From Pseudomonas sp. GM49 (GTDB taxonomy: Bacteria > Pseudomonadota > Gammaproteobacteria > Pseudomonadales > Pseudomonadaceae), in the NCBI RefSeq assembly GCF_000282355.1, contig NZ_AKJL01000192.1, positions 1 to 59,904 on the forward strand: a DNA stretch of 59,904 bases, in the 5' to 3' direction. Numbering within the stretch: position 1 is the first letter of the stretch; each line of letters opens with the position of its first letter. The translations under genes and the position numbers were made by a program. Positions 10,861 to 19,123 of the stretch are shown piece after piece. The notes beneath the pieces were generated by a model. It worked only from the letters and a program-made list of their open reading frames with translations, searched no databases and was not told where the DNA came from.

Positions 10861-11076
10861 CACTTATTAATCAGTAATTGTTTTTATCCACCTCAGCCCC
10901 GGTGACTGGTCAATCGAACAGCAGCGGGTGCCATGAGCCTGTGCGTGCAACTACAGGACTCATCTGACCGGAATCGCCCACAGGGACAAGGTGATTTCGC
11001 AGTGCTCAACAATAAAAAACACAGGCGTTTTCTTCCAATTCTGCCGGCACACTCACACCCTGAGGTCAGAACCACA

Positions 11077-12402
11077 ATGAACAAGCACATCGGCACCATC
11101 AAGCGTTGGCGCGTGCAGATCTTCGCGATCACCTGGCTCGCCTACGCCGCTTTCTACTTCACCCGCAAAGCCTTCTCGGTGGCCAAGCTCGGCATCGCCG
11201 AAGACCCGACCTTCATGCTCGACAAAATGGCCATGGCCAACCTCGACGCCATCTACCTGACGGCGTATGCCGTCGGACAATTCACCTGGGGCATCCTGGC
11301 CGACCGCTTCGGGCCGCGGGTGGTGGTGCTTGGCGGGTTGCTGATTTCCGCTGGCGCGGCGCTGGTGATGGGTAACTTCGCAACATTACCGATTTTCGCT
11401 ACCTGCATGCTGATACAAGGCCTGGCGCAGTCCACCGGTTGGTCGGGGCTGTGCAAGAACCTCGGCAGTTTCTTCCCCTCCGAACAACGCGGGCGGGTAT
11501 TGGGCCTGTGGAGTTCCTGCTACGCCTTTGGCGGTCTCGTGGCGTCGCCGTTTGCCGGGTGGTGGGCGTATACGCTCATCGGCACCTGGCATGCGGCGTT
11601 TGTTTCCAGTGCGGCGGTGGTTGGGCTGGTCGCCGTGCTGTTTTTTATTTTTCAACGCAACAAACCGGAAGACGTGGGCTTGCCGGCCGTGGAGCCAGAG
11701 CCGGAACTGACGGCGGAAGAAACCCTTGCCCAAAGCAAAATCAGCATCTGGGAGCCGCTGAAGGAAATCCTGCGCAACCGAACAGTGCTGGTGCTGGGGT
11801 TGGCGTACTTCATGCTGAAACCGGCGCGTTACGCGATCCTGCTGTGGGGGCCGGTGATCGTCTTCGAACAGATGCCTTCGGTGGGCAAGGTCGGTGCGGC
11901 GATCATTCCGACTTCGTTCGAGCTGGCCGGGTTGCTCGGGCCGATCATGATCGGCCTGGCCTCGGACAAACTGTTCGGCGCCCGGCGCATGCCCGCTTGT
12001 GTGCTCAGCCTGTTGGCACTGACCGTGTCTTTGGCGCTGTTCATGGGGGCCCTGCACACCGGCAGCGTGATCCTGGTGGTGGCATTGCTGTTCGTCATGG
12101 GCCTGACCCTTTATGGACCTGACTCGATGATCAGCGGCGCTGCCGCCATCGACTTCGGCACGGCCAAGGCCGGTGCGACGGCGGCCGGGTTCGTCAACGG
12201 CTGTGGCTCGGTCGGGGCGATTCTCGGCGGGCTGCTGCCGGGCTACTTCGACACCGTTACCGTGTTCATCGTCTTCGCCGGCTGCGCAATGTTCTCCGCA
12301 CTGGTGTTGATCCCGCACTGGAACAGCCGCCCTGGCGGCCTGGGTACTCACTTCGCCTACGTACCCAATCAAGCGATGACCGTCAAACCCCTGCGTTCCT
12401 GA
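11077..12402 (+). CDS. MFS permease of the organophosphate:phosphate antiporter type
   Basis: This is a 441-residue, twelve-helix inner-membrane permease. Its first helix reads WLAYAAFYFTRKAF and the start of its second half reads ARYAILLWGP. These match the GlpT segments that carry the two substrate phosphate-binding arginines (R45 and R269 in GlpT); here they are R30 and R251. Both being present makes a phosphorylated or phosphonate substrate likely. ATG 11077 follows TGAGGTCAG; an upstream ATG at 10933 gives an implausible hydrophilic leader. With the divergent LysR and the following FAD enzyme it forms a small uptake-and-oxidation unit next to phnWX. The exact substrate is unproven. Confidence 0.88.
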   Translation: MNKHIGTIKRWRVQIFAITWLAYAAFYFTRKAFSVAKLGIAEDPTFMLDKMAMANLDAIYLTAYAVGQFTWGILADRFGPRVVVLGGLLISAGAALVMGNFATLPIFATCMLIQGLAQSTGWSGLCKNLGSFFPSEQRGRVLGLWSSCYAFGGLVASPFAGWWAYTLIGTWHAAFVSSAAVVGLVAVLFFIFQRNKPEDVGLPAVEPEPELTAEETLAQSKISIWEPLKEILRNRTVLVLGLAYFMLKPARYAILLWGPVIVFEQMPSVGKVGAAIIPTSFELAGLLGPIMIGLASDKLFGARRMPACVLSLLALTVSLALFMGALHTGSVILVVALLFVMGLTLYGPDSMISGAAAIDFGTAKAGATAAGFVNGCGSVGAILGGLLPGYFDTVTVFIVFAGCAMFSALVLIPHWNSRPGGLGTHFAYVPNQAMTVKPLRS

Positions 12403-12420
12403 ATCCTGTCCCTCGCGGCC

Positions 12421-12456
12421 TGCTGCGTCTGCGGCAGGCCGGCGTGTGGGCCACTG
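12421..12456 (+). promoter_or_regulatory. Hairpin between permease and oxidoreductase genes
   Basis: An inverted repeat built on CGGCCTGC and GCAGGCCG lies in the 69-base gap between the permease and the FAD oxidoreductase. It has no U-run, so it may protect or attenuate the transcript rather than terminate it. Confidence 0.35.
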
Positions 12457-12471
12457 ACTGGAGATTGACCC

Positions 12472-13863
12472 ATGAGACCCTTTTGGCTGGACCAGGCCTT
12501 GAAGGCTGATGCATCCGAAACCTGTCCGCCACTGGAAGGCGACAGCCGCGCCGACGTGTGCATCGTCGGCGGCGGTTACACCGGGTTATGGACCGCGATC
12601 ATGCTCAAGGAACAAAACCCCGAACTCGACGTGTTGCTGATCGAAGCGGATATCTGTGGTGCCGGGGCCAGTGGACGCAATGGTGGTTGTGCATTGTCGT
12701 GGTCGGCCAAGTATTTCACCCTTGAGCGTTTGTTCGGCGTCGAAGAGGCAGTGCGCCTGGTCAAGGAGTCCGAGCGCAGCATCCATGCCATCGGTGCCTT
12801 CTGCGAACAATATGCGGTGGACGCCGATTACCGCCTCGACGGTACGCTCTACACCGCCACCAATCGTGCCCAATGCGGCTCGACCGATGCGGTCATCGCC
12901 GCGCTGGAGCGCAACGGCATCAACTCTTTCACCCAGCGACCGGTGGCCGATGTGCAGCGCATGGCTGGCTCCAGCAAACACCTGGAAGGCTGGTTTTCCC
13001 CGGCCGCGGCCAGTGTGCAACCGGGCAAACTGGTGCGCGGGCTGCGCCGGGTCGCCCTGCAATTGGGTGTGAGGATTCACGAAAATACCGCGATGACCGG
13101 ACTGGAAGAGGGCAGGCCGGCGGGCATTCAAACCCGCAACGGCACCATTCGCGCCGACCGCGTGGTGTTGGCGATGAACGCCTGGATGGCCCGGGCGTTC
13201 CCGCAGTTCGAACGCAGCGTGGCGATCGTTTCCAGCGACATGCTGATCACCGAGCCACGGCCGGATTTGCTCGATGAAATCGGCTTGACCAGCGGTGTCA
13301 CGGTGCTCGATTCGCGGATTTTCGTGCACTACTACCACAACACCCCCGACGGCCGGATCATGCTCGGCAAGGGCGGCAATACCTTCGCTTATGGCGGACG
13401 CATGCTGCCGGTGTTTGATCAGCCTTCGCCCTATGCAGGTCTGTTGCAGAACAGCCTGACGGATTTCTTCCCGGCGTTTGCCGACGTCAAGGTCGAGGCG
13501 ACCTGGAATGGTCCGTCGGATCGTTCGGTGACCGGGCTGCCGTTTTTCGGGCAGATGAGCGCCAGTGGCAATGTGTTCTACGGTTTCGGCTACTCCGGCA
13601 GCGGTGTCGGGCCATGCCATATGGGCGGGCAGATTCTGGCGTCGATGGTCCAGGGCCTGGACAACCCCTGGACCCGCTCGCCGCTGGTCAACGGGCCGCT
13701 GGGGTTTTTCCCGCCGGAGCCGATTCGCTACATCGGTTCGCTGATGGTGCGCAACGCCATCCGCCGCAAGGAGCGAGCGGAGGATCACGGGCGTCGGCCA
13801 CGGCATCTGGACGTGCGTCTGGCGAAGTTCGCCGCTGCGGCCGGCAAGGCCGACAAGGGTTGA
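12472..13863 (+). CDS. FAD-dependent amine/amino-acid oxidoreductase (DAO family), candidate aminophosphonate oxidase
   Basis: This 463-residue flavoprotein belongs to the glycine/D-amino-acid oxidase group. The N-terminal dinucleotide-binding motif is VCIVGGGYTGLWTA (about residues 29-42), followed by the flavin contact GASGRNGG. A C-terminal GFGYSGSGVGPCHMGG closes the FAD site. Such enzymes oxidise primary or N-methylated amines to aldehyde or imine. Downstream of an organophosphate-type permease and next to phnWX, it resembles in context the FAD enzymes reported in phosphonate clusters (PbfC/PbfD type). Those convert N-methyl-aminoethylphosphonate and relatives to phosphonoacetaldehyde. 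That assignment is inference; PuuB-like amine oxidation is the alternative. It ends 3 bases from the convergent vgrG. Confidence 0.85.
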   Translation: MRPFWLDQALKADASETCPPLEGDSRADVCIVGGGYTGLWTAIMLKEQNPELDVLLIEADICGAGASGRNGGCALSWSAKYFTLERLFGVEEAVRLVKESERSIHAIGAFCEQYAVDADYRLDGTLYTATNRAQCGSTDAVIAALERNGINSFTQRPVADVQRMAGSSKHLEGWFSPAAASVQPGKLVRGLRRVALQLGVRIHENTAMTGLEEGRPAGIQTRNGTIRADRVVLAMNAWMARAFPQFERSVAIVSSDMLITEPRPDLLDEIGLTSGVTVLDSRIFVHYYHNTPDGRIMLGKGGNTFAYGGRMLPVFDQPSPYAGLLQNSLTDFFPAFADVKVEATWNGPSDRSVTGLPFFGQMSASGNVFYGFGYSGSGVGPCHMGGQILASMVQGLDNPWTRSPLVNGPLGFFPPEPIRYIGSLMVRNAIRRKERAEDHGRRPRHLDVRLAKFAAAAGKADKG

Positions 13864-13866
13864 GCA

Positions 13867-15288
13867 TCAGGGCGCAAGGTCCGAGCGGTTGAGCAGCCAG
13901 TCGAACAGCAGGCGGGTATCGCCACGGGGCTCGCGCGGACGAGGGTGGCGAGGTTGTGGCCGAGGGCCCATGGCCGTGCAGAGCACCGGGCGATCCGGAT
14001 CACTGTCGAGGAAAATCACCAGTACTTCGCTGCCAGCCACGGGCAGGCGGGTCGGATCGATCCAGTCCTCGGTGGTGGTCAGCGCCAGCGGTAGCCACAG
14101 GCCATCGGATGCCTCTGCGGCTGATTGTGTGGCGGGCCAGAGTTGCACTTGAACCCGGCCATCCTCATCCACCGTCGCCGGTTGCCCGACCGGGCCGCAC
14201 ACCTGGCCGGGCTGATACCCGGGGATACTCGGCCTGGGTTGTTTGAGCGCAGGCCTGAACACCGTCGACCAAGGGATGGCGCTGAATTGATTGCGGTAAC
14301 CCGGCGTCGTGCGCGGTGCGTCGTCGAGCAGAATGGATGACTGACGCCCCTGATGGCGGATTTCGGTGACCAGCCATTGATCGTTGAAATTCGCCAGCGG
14401 ATGCCCGGCCACCTGAACGATCCGGCCACTGCGTAATGCACCCTGGTTACTTTGACCGTGGATCTGCAGGTGTCGGCAGCGCAGGCGTTCCAGTTGGCGA
14501 CGGCTGAGCTGGTCGCGATGTTGTTGTTCGCGAGCGGGAAAGTGTTTCGGCGGGGCGAACAAGTGATTGGCTGCGCCGTCGCTGATGTCCGGTGCACCAG
14601 GATTCCTGGCACTTGGGCGCACGGGGGAGCGCGGAGCGTCATGGCGCTGGAACAATTCGCTGATCACCGGTTCGTGGTGTTCATCGAGGGAGTCGCTGCG
14701 CAGCGGCATGCACAGCGGTTCCTGGGGGAAACTCAGGCTGTCATCTGCCAGCACCAGCACATGGCCGTCGCGTTGATGCTCGAAGTGATAATGAATGCCT
14801 TCTTCCTCGCACAACCGTTGTAGCAACGCCAGGTCGGTTTCTTCGTACTGAATGCAAAAAGGTCGCAGGGGATAGTGCCCGGTTGCCAGTTCAAAGCGAT
14901 AACTGCCGGCGGGCAGCGCATGTTCCTCCAGCAACCGGCGCAGGATCATGGGCACGCTGGCGCGCTGGAAAACCCGTCGGCAGCGTTGCTGATCCAGCGC
15001 CTGAATACTGGGCACCAACACCAATTTGTAAGCGACCCGGTGTGCGCTTCGATGTTCACAACCGGCGCTGTGCAACACGCCATGTATGCCTTGTTCGTGG
15101 CCAAATTCGAGGAACGCCGGCTGGTGCAGCAATCGTTCGAGGTTCAGGGCCGGTGCCAGCCCGATAACCTCGATGTCGAATCGATAGGGCTGGTTGAGTG
15201 CTTCATGACCGCTGAACCGGACTACCTGGAAACTCAGGTCGTCATCGAGAAGCGTCAGGGTGGTGGGACTTTCCTTGTCGTTGTGCAT
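13867..15288 (-). CDS. vgrG: Short VgrG-like type VI secretion tip protein
   Basis: This 473-residue protein has the VgrG hub. An N-terminal gp27-like part (SFQVVRFSGHEALNQPYRFDIEVI) is followed by FCIQYEETDLALLQRLCEEEGIHYHFEH, the family hallmark. An OB-fold follows (DEDGRVQVQLWPAT ... GSEVLVIFLDSDPDRPV). The usual C-terminal gp5-like beta-helix needle and DUF2345 are missing; typical VgrGs exceed 600 residues. No hcp, PAAR, adaptor or effector gene is adjacent, so it is an orphan. The ATG at 15288 (MHNDKESPTT) is the first start that gives a normal N-terminus; the frame extends about 118 codons upstream without family-like sequence. It may be a spare tip or a decayed copy. Confidence 0.85.
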   Translation of the reverse strand: MHNDKESPTTLTLLDDDLSFQVVRFSGHEALNQPYRFDIEVIGLAPALNLERLLHQPAFLEFGHEQGIHGVLHSAGCEHRSAHRVAYKLVLVPSIQALDQQRCRRVFQRASVPMILRRLLEEHALPAGSYRFELATGHYPLRPFCIQYEETDLALLQRLCEEEGIHYHFEHQRDGHVLVLADDSLSFPQEPLCMPLRSDSLDEHHEPVISELFQRHDAPRSPVRPSARNPGAPDISDGAANHLFAPPKHFPAREQQHRDQLSRRQLERLRCRHLQIHGQSNQGALRSGRIVQVAGHPLANFNDQWLVTEIRHQGRQSSILLDDAPRTTPGYRNQFSAIPWSTVFRPALKQPRPSIPGYQPGQVCGPVGQPATVDEDGRVQVQLWPATQSAAEASDGLWLPLALTTTEDWIDPTRLPVAGSEVLVIFLDSDPDRPVLCTAMGPRPQPRHPRPREPRGDTRLLFDWLLNRSDLAP

Positions 15289-15513
15289 CGAACACGCTGC
15301 TGCCGTTGAATAGGGTGCAAAGCGTACGAAACCCCGGTGCATTGCGGACACGTTAAAGCGGCATTTCAGAATCCCCCTACAACCGCTGGTGAAGATGTCG
15401 ATGCCAGTCGGGATTTTTTGGTCGATTGCCAACTTTAGGCCGTATAAACTTGCGCAATGCGTCGGCCAATAGATGTCTCGGCGCCACAGATGCCACAGAT
15501 AAGAGAGTGAGAA

Positions 15514-16218
15514 ATGGGCGCACAGTGGAAGGTTAAACACAAAGAAGCGGCAGCCAATGCCAAGGGCAAGATCTTCGGCAAACTGGTGAAGGAAATCACC
15601 ATTGCTGCGCGCAACGGTGCCGATATTGCTACCAACGCGCATTTGCGCCTGGTGGTTGAACAGGCCAAGAAAGCTTCGATGCCCAAGGAAACACTGGATC
15701 GCGCCATCAAGAAGGGCGCGGGCCTATTGGGCGAGACCGTGCAATACCATCGCGTGACCTATGAAGGGTTCGCCCCGCATCAGGTGCCGTTGATCGTTGA
15801 ATGCGTGACCGACAACATCAACCGCACCGTCGCCGAGATCCGCGTGGCGTTCCGCAAGGGCCAACTGGGCGCTTCCGGTTCGGTGGCCTGGGACTTCAAC
15901 CATGTCGGCATGATCGAAGCGTCGCCGGACACCCTGGACGCCGACCCGGAAATGGCCGCCATCGAAGCCGGTGCGCAGGATTTCGAACCGGGTGAAGAGG
16001 GGGCAACCCTGTTCCTGACCGAGCCGACCGACCTCGACGCGGTACAGAAAGCCCTGCCGGAACAAGGCTTCACCGTGCTGTCGGCAAAACTGGGCTACCA
16101 GCCGAAAAACCCGGTCAGCGGCCTGAGCGATGAGCAGATGGCTGAAGTCGAAGCGTTCCTCGAAGGCCTCGATAACCATGACGACGTGCAGGACATGTTT
16201 GTCGGGTTGGCGGGTTAA
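15514..16218 (+). CDS. YebC/PmpR-family transcriptional regulator
   Basis: This 234-residue protein of the YebC (TACO1/PmpR) family begins [20 protein letters not shown] and continues with [26 protein letters not shown], the conserved N-terminal block. Members have been described as DNA-binding regulators and, more recently, as factors that help ribosomes through difficult sequences. It looks like the YeeN-type paralogue rather than the ruvC-linked YebC, because no Holliday-junction genes are nearby. GAGAGTGAGAA precedes the ATG. It stands alone, divergent from the short vgrG across 225 bases and followed by a REPIN. Confidence 0.9.
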   Translation: MGAQWKVKHKEAAANAKGKIFGKLVKEITIAARNGADIATNAHLRLVVEQAKKASMPKETLDRAIKKGAGLLGETVQYHRVTYEGFAPHQVPLIVECVTDNINRTVAEIRVAFRKGQLGASGSVAWDFNHVGMIEASPDTLDADPEMAAIEAGAQDFEPGEEGATLFLTEPTDLDAVQKALPEQGFTVLSAKLGYQPKNPVSGLSDEQMAEVEAFLEGLDNHDDVQDMFVGLAG

Positions 16219-16258
16219 GTCTTTGTGTCAATGACGGTTCTGTTGTCTGTCAGACCGT

Positions 16259-16323
16259 CATCGCGAGCAAGCTCGCTCCCACAGGTTTAGCGCTGTCCCT
16301 GTGGGAGCGAGCTTGCTCGCGAA
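16259..16323. repeat. REPIN (compact)
   Basis: Two inverted REP copies (CGCGAGCAAGCTCGCTCCCA and its complement) are separated by only about 20 bases, between the YebC-family gene and the convergent kinase gene. Confidence 0.9.
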
Positions 16324-16337
16324 TGACCGCGCAGCGG

Positions 16338-17666
16338 TCACAGATTTTTCAGTTGCTCCACGACTTCGCTAAACCCCGGCCGCGCCAGCACTTGCGGCTG
16401 ACAGCAACGCCGCTCCAGATCTTCCAGCACTCCACGCCGTTCATCGCTCAACCCCGAGTCGATCCGCGCCAGTAACTCCCCCAACAACACCCCGAACGCC
16501 CGCACCTCGATCCGCTGCAAGGCACGGCTTTCAAGGCTGTCGGAAATCCCGTGGAACGACGCCGCGCCAAAGTCCCCCAGCAAACAATCACCCTGTTCAT
16601 TCCACAGAATATTGTGCCCGTAGAGGTCGCCGTGGGTGATGCCATGGCCGTGCAGGTGCTCGGCCACCGAGGCAATCCCCGAGGCAATGCGTAGCGCCAC
16701 CGTGGCACTCAAGCGCAAGTCGTCGGGGTAGATGTCGCGGCTGCACGACGCCAGGCTCGGCAGTGCGGCGAGGTTGCGGTAACTCGGTGCGATCAGTTGC
16801 ATCACCAGCCCGGTGGTTTGCTGCGGGTGATCGACAATCCGCCCTTCGACGCGGATCAGGTTCGGGTGCAGGCCGGCGGTGATGCAGGCGTTCATCTCGT
16901 GCAGCGGTGAGCCATCGCTGGTCATTTCACCCTTGTAGAGCTTCACCGCAACGGCCATGGGCGGCTGCTCAGCCGGTTGCCAAACAGCCTGATGGATCAC
17001 CCCGGACGCACCTTCGCCGAGTTTTTTCTCAAGGCGTAATGTCGACCAGTCAATGCGCGGTGTCGCGTCGAGGGCCGCGGCATCGGCTTCGGTTTCCAGC
17101 GGGTTACCGGCATAGGCCAGCCAGGTCAGGCTCGGCAATTCCAGCAACCATTGCGGCAACTCGGTCAACTGGTTGGCGGCGATGCGGATCAGCTCCAGCC
17201 GATGACAATTGCGCATCGACTGCGGCAATGCCTGCAGGCGGTTGCCGGCGAGCATGAGCTTTTGCAGGTATGGCCGCTCTCCCAACTCGCTCGGCAGCGT
17301 CTCGATGCAGTTGTCGGTCAGGATCAGCCAGCGCAGCAGCGGTGGTAGCGCCGCTGCGGGCACGTGGGCGATGCGGTTGGCCTTGAAGCCGATCATCGTC
17401 AGAGCGGCGCATTGGCCCAGGCAGGCCGGCAACTCGGTGAAGCGGTTATCGGAACAGAACAGCACGCGCAAACGGGTCAGGCGATGCAAGTCCTCGGGGA
17501 GGGCGCTCAAGGCATTGCCGCTGAGGTTGAGCACTTCCAGCGAGTCCGCCAGATCGAAAATCTCCCGAGGGAATTCGGTGAGGCCGTCGACCAGATCCAG
17601 CCGCGTGATGCCCGACAACTCGCCGGCACGCAATTGAGCAAGGGTATGCATGAACAGATTCGCCAT
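16338..17666 (-). CDS. Leucine-rich-repeat protein with C-terminal eukaryotic-like kinase domain
   Basis: This 442-residue fusion has about seven leucine-rich repeats of the LxxLPxxLxxLxxLxxLxxxxN type at residues 20-200. A protein-kinase fold follows: glycine loop GEGASG (217-222), ATP lysine in VAVKLYKG (K242), catalytic loop HGDLYGHN (345-352) and metal-binding DFG (365-367). The catalytic loop has tyrosine where most Ser/Thr kinases have lysine, as in some bacterial and tyrosine-type kinases. There is no signal peptide or membrane helix, so it is cytoplasmic. Substrate and role are unknown. No phosphatase gene is adjacent. The ATG at 17666 lacks an obvious ribosome-binding site; a second ATG lies five codons in. 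Confidence 0.88.
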   Translation of the reverse strand: MANLFMHTLAQLRAGELSGITRLDLVDGLTEFPREIFDLADSLEVLNLSGNALSALPEDLHRLTRLRVLFCSDNRFTELPACLGQCAALTMIGFKANRIAHVPAAALPPLLRWLILTDNCIETLPSELGERPYLQKLMLAGNRLQALPQSMRNCHRLELIRIAANQLTELPQWLLELPSLTWLAYAGNPLETEADAAALDATPRIDWSTLRLEKKLGEGASGVIHQAVWQPAEQPPMAVAVKLYKGEMTSDGSPLHEMNACITAGLHPNLIRVEGRIVDHPQQTTGLVMQLIAPSYRNLAALPSLASCSRDIYPDDLRLSATVALRIASGIASVAEHLHGHGITHGDLYGHNILWNEQGDCLLGDFGAASFHGISDSLESRALQRIEVRAFGVLLGELLARIDSGLSDERRGVLEDLERRCCQPQVLARPGFSEVVEQLKNL

Positions 17667-17732
17667 TGATCAAGGAAAGGGCGTGTGGCCCCGGAAATGC
17701 GCGACATGATAGCGGGAAAGACCGGTGATCTG

Positions 17733-18857
17733 TCAGGCCGGTTCGCTGACTTCCACCAGTTGCCCCAATCGACTGCGGGTGCGTGCCAGATCTATGGCAT
17801 CGCCGTCCAGGCTTTCGCGCAAGGCGTGCTGCCCGAGCAGCGTCAGGTGCTTGTCCTGGTCGTAGAGCACGTCGATGAGGTTGATGAAACGCTGCTGGGC
17901 GGCAATCGAGCAATCACCGAGCCGCGGCAGGTCATCGATGATCCAGCTATCGAAGCGGCGGCACAGCTCCAGGTAATCCATCACGGCCACAGGCTGGTCG
18001 CACAGGTCGGCGAAAGTAAAACCGATGCGGCGCTCATCGCACAAACGCGCCTGGAAGTGTCGGGTGCCCACGGGGAGCGACAGCGGCGGGGCACCGCGAT
18101 CCGGCAGATTCAATGAGTGCCGCTGCAGCGCGCTGGCCGGCCACACATAACGGCCTTGGGTGAACAGCTGTTGCGCGTGGCTGCGGACCTGGCTGCGATA
18201 ATCGTGCGGCCCGCCGACTTCCATCACTTGCATGCGCGCATTGATCAAGTCGATCACCGGTTTGAAGCGGGCGTGGTACAGCGGATTGGGCAACAGGCCT
18301 GCGGGCGGGTAGTTGGAGGTGACCAGCAACAGGATGCCGCGCTGGAACAGTGCCTTGAACAACCGGGTGATGAGCATCGCATCGCCGATGTCGTGCACAT
18401 GGAACTCATCGAAACACAGCACCCGGCAATCCTTGAGCAGTTCATCGAGGGTAGCCGCCAGGGCGTCGGCCTGTTCGCGGTGCTTGAACATGCCCTGGTG
18501 CAATTGGGCGAAAAACTGATGGAAGTGCAGGCGTTGTTTTTGCGCCAGGGGAACGGCCCGGAAAAAACCGTCGAGCAGCCAGCTCTTGCCGCGTCCCACG
18601 GCACCATGCAGGTAAAGGCCGGGAAGGGATTTCGTCGAAGCGCCCATCAGCATGCAGGCATGCCGGGCCATGCAGTCGATCACGCGTTGTTGGCTGTGGC
18701 TGAGGGTGTAGCCCCGGGAATGGGCCTGGTGGCGAAAGTAGTCGTGGATAACCTCGCCTGCCTCGGCGCTGCCGGCGGCCGGTGCCTTGCCGAGAAGGCG
18801 ACGCAACGATTGCCAGCGCGATTTGATTCGCGAACGATTGGGCGGTCGAACGGCCAC
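17733..18857 (-). CDS. zapE: Cell division protein ZapE (AFG1-like ATPase)
   Basis: ZapE is an AFG1-like P-loop ATPase that acts on the FtsZ ring in E. coli. The 374-residue length matches that protein. Walker A is GAVGRGKS (85-92), Walker B is VLCFDEFHVHD, and the sensor region VTSNYPPAGLLPNPLYHARFKP is typical of AFG1 proteins. I chose GTG at 18857 because AGAGGTGAC precedes it and the resulting N-terminus fits the family. The longer frame from 19073 has no such site and runs into a REPIN. It is transcribed in the same direction as the kinase gene, 66 bases before it, so the two may be cotranscribed. Confidence 0.9.
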   Translation of the reverse strand: MAVRPPNRSRIKSRWQSLRRLLGKAPAAGSAEAGEVIHDYFRHQAHSRGYTLSHSQQRVIDCMARHACMLMGASTKSLPGLYLHGAVGRGKSWLLDGFFRAVPLAQKQRLHFHQFFAQLHQGMFKHREQADALAATLDELLKDCRVLCFDEFHVHDIGDAMLITRLFKALFQRGILLLVTSNYPPAGLLPNPLYHARFKPVIDLINARMQVMEVGGPHDYRSQVRSHAQQLFTQGRYVWPASALQRHSLNLPDRGAPPLSLPVGTRHFQARLCDERRIGFTFADLCDQPVAVMDYLELCRRFDSWIIDDLPRLGDCSIAAQQRFINLIDVLYDQDKHLTLLGQHALRESLDGDAIDLARTRSRLGQLVEVSEPA

Positions 18858-18986
18858 TGAGATGTCACCTCTGGTGTGCGGGCAGGCTCCCCGAGCCGGG
18901 GCGCCATAGTGTAACCAGAGCAGAGAATTTGCTTCCAGTTGTGTCAGTGCGCGTCGGAGCGGTTCCGACCGGTCACTTGGAAGGGC

Positions 18987-19087
18987 CTGTAGGAGCGAGC
19001 TTGCTCGCGAAAAACTCTGGATAGCGCGGGCACTCAGGCAGCACGCGTTATCGTTGACGTCCATCGCGAGCAAGCTCGCTCCTACAG
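18987..19087. repeat. REPIN with a long spacer
   Basis: Outer REP arms GTAGGAGCGAGCTTGCTCGC and complement enclose a spacer containing GCACGCGTTATCGTTGACGT. The same spacer type recurs, inverted, at 40111 and 41943 and in a variant at 37093. Confidence 0.9.
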
Positions 19088-19123
19088 GGGGCGTCGTTTG
19101 TGAAGCGCAGTCGTGTCAGTCGC

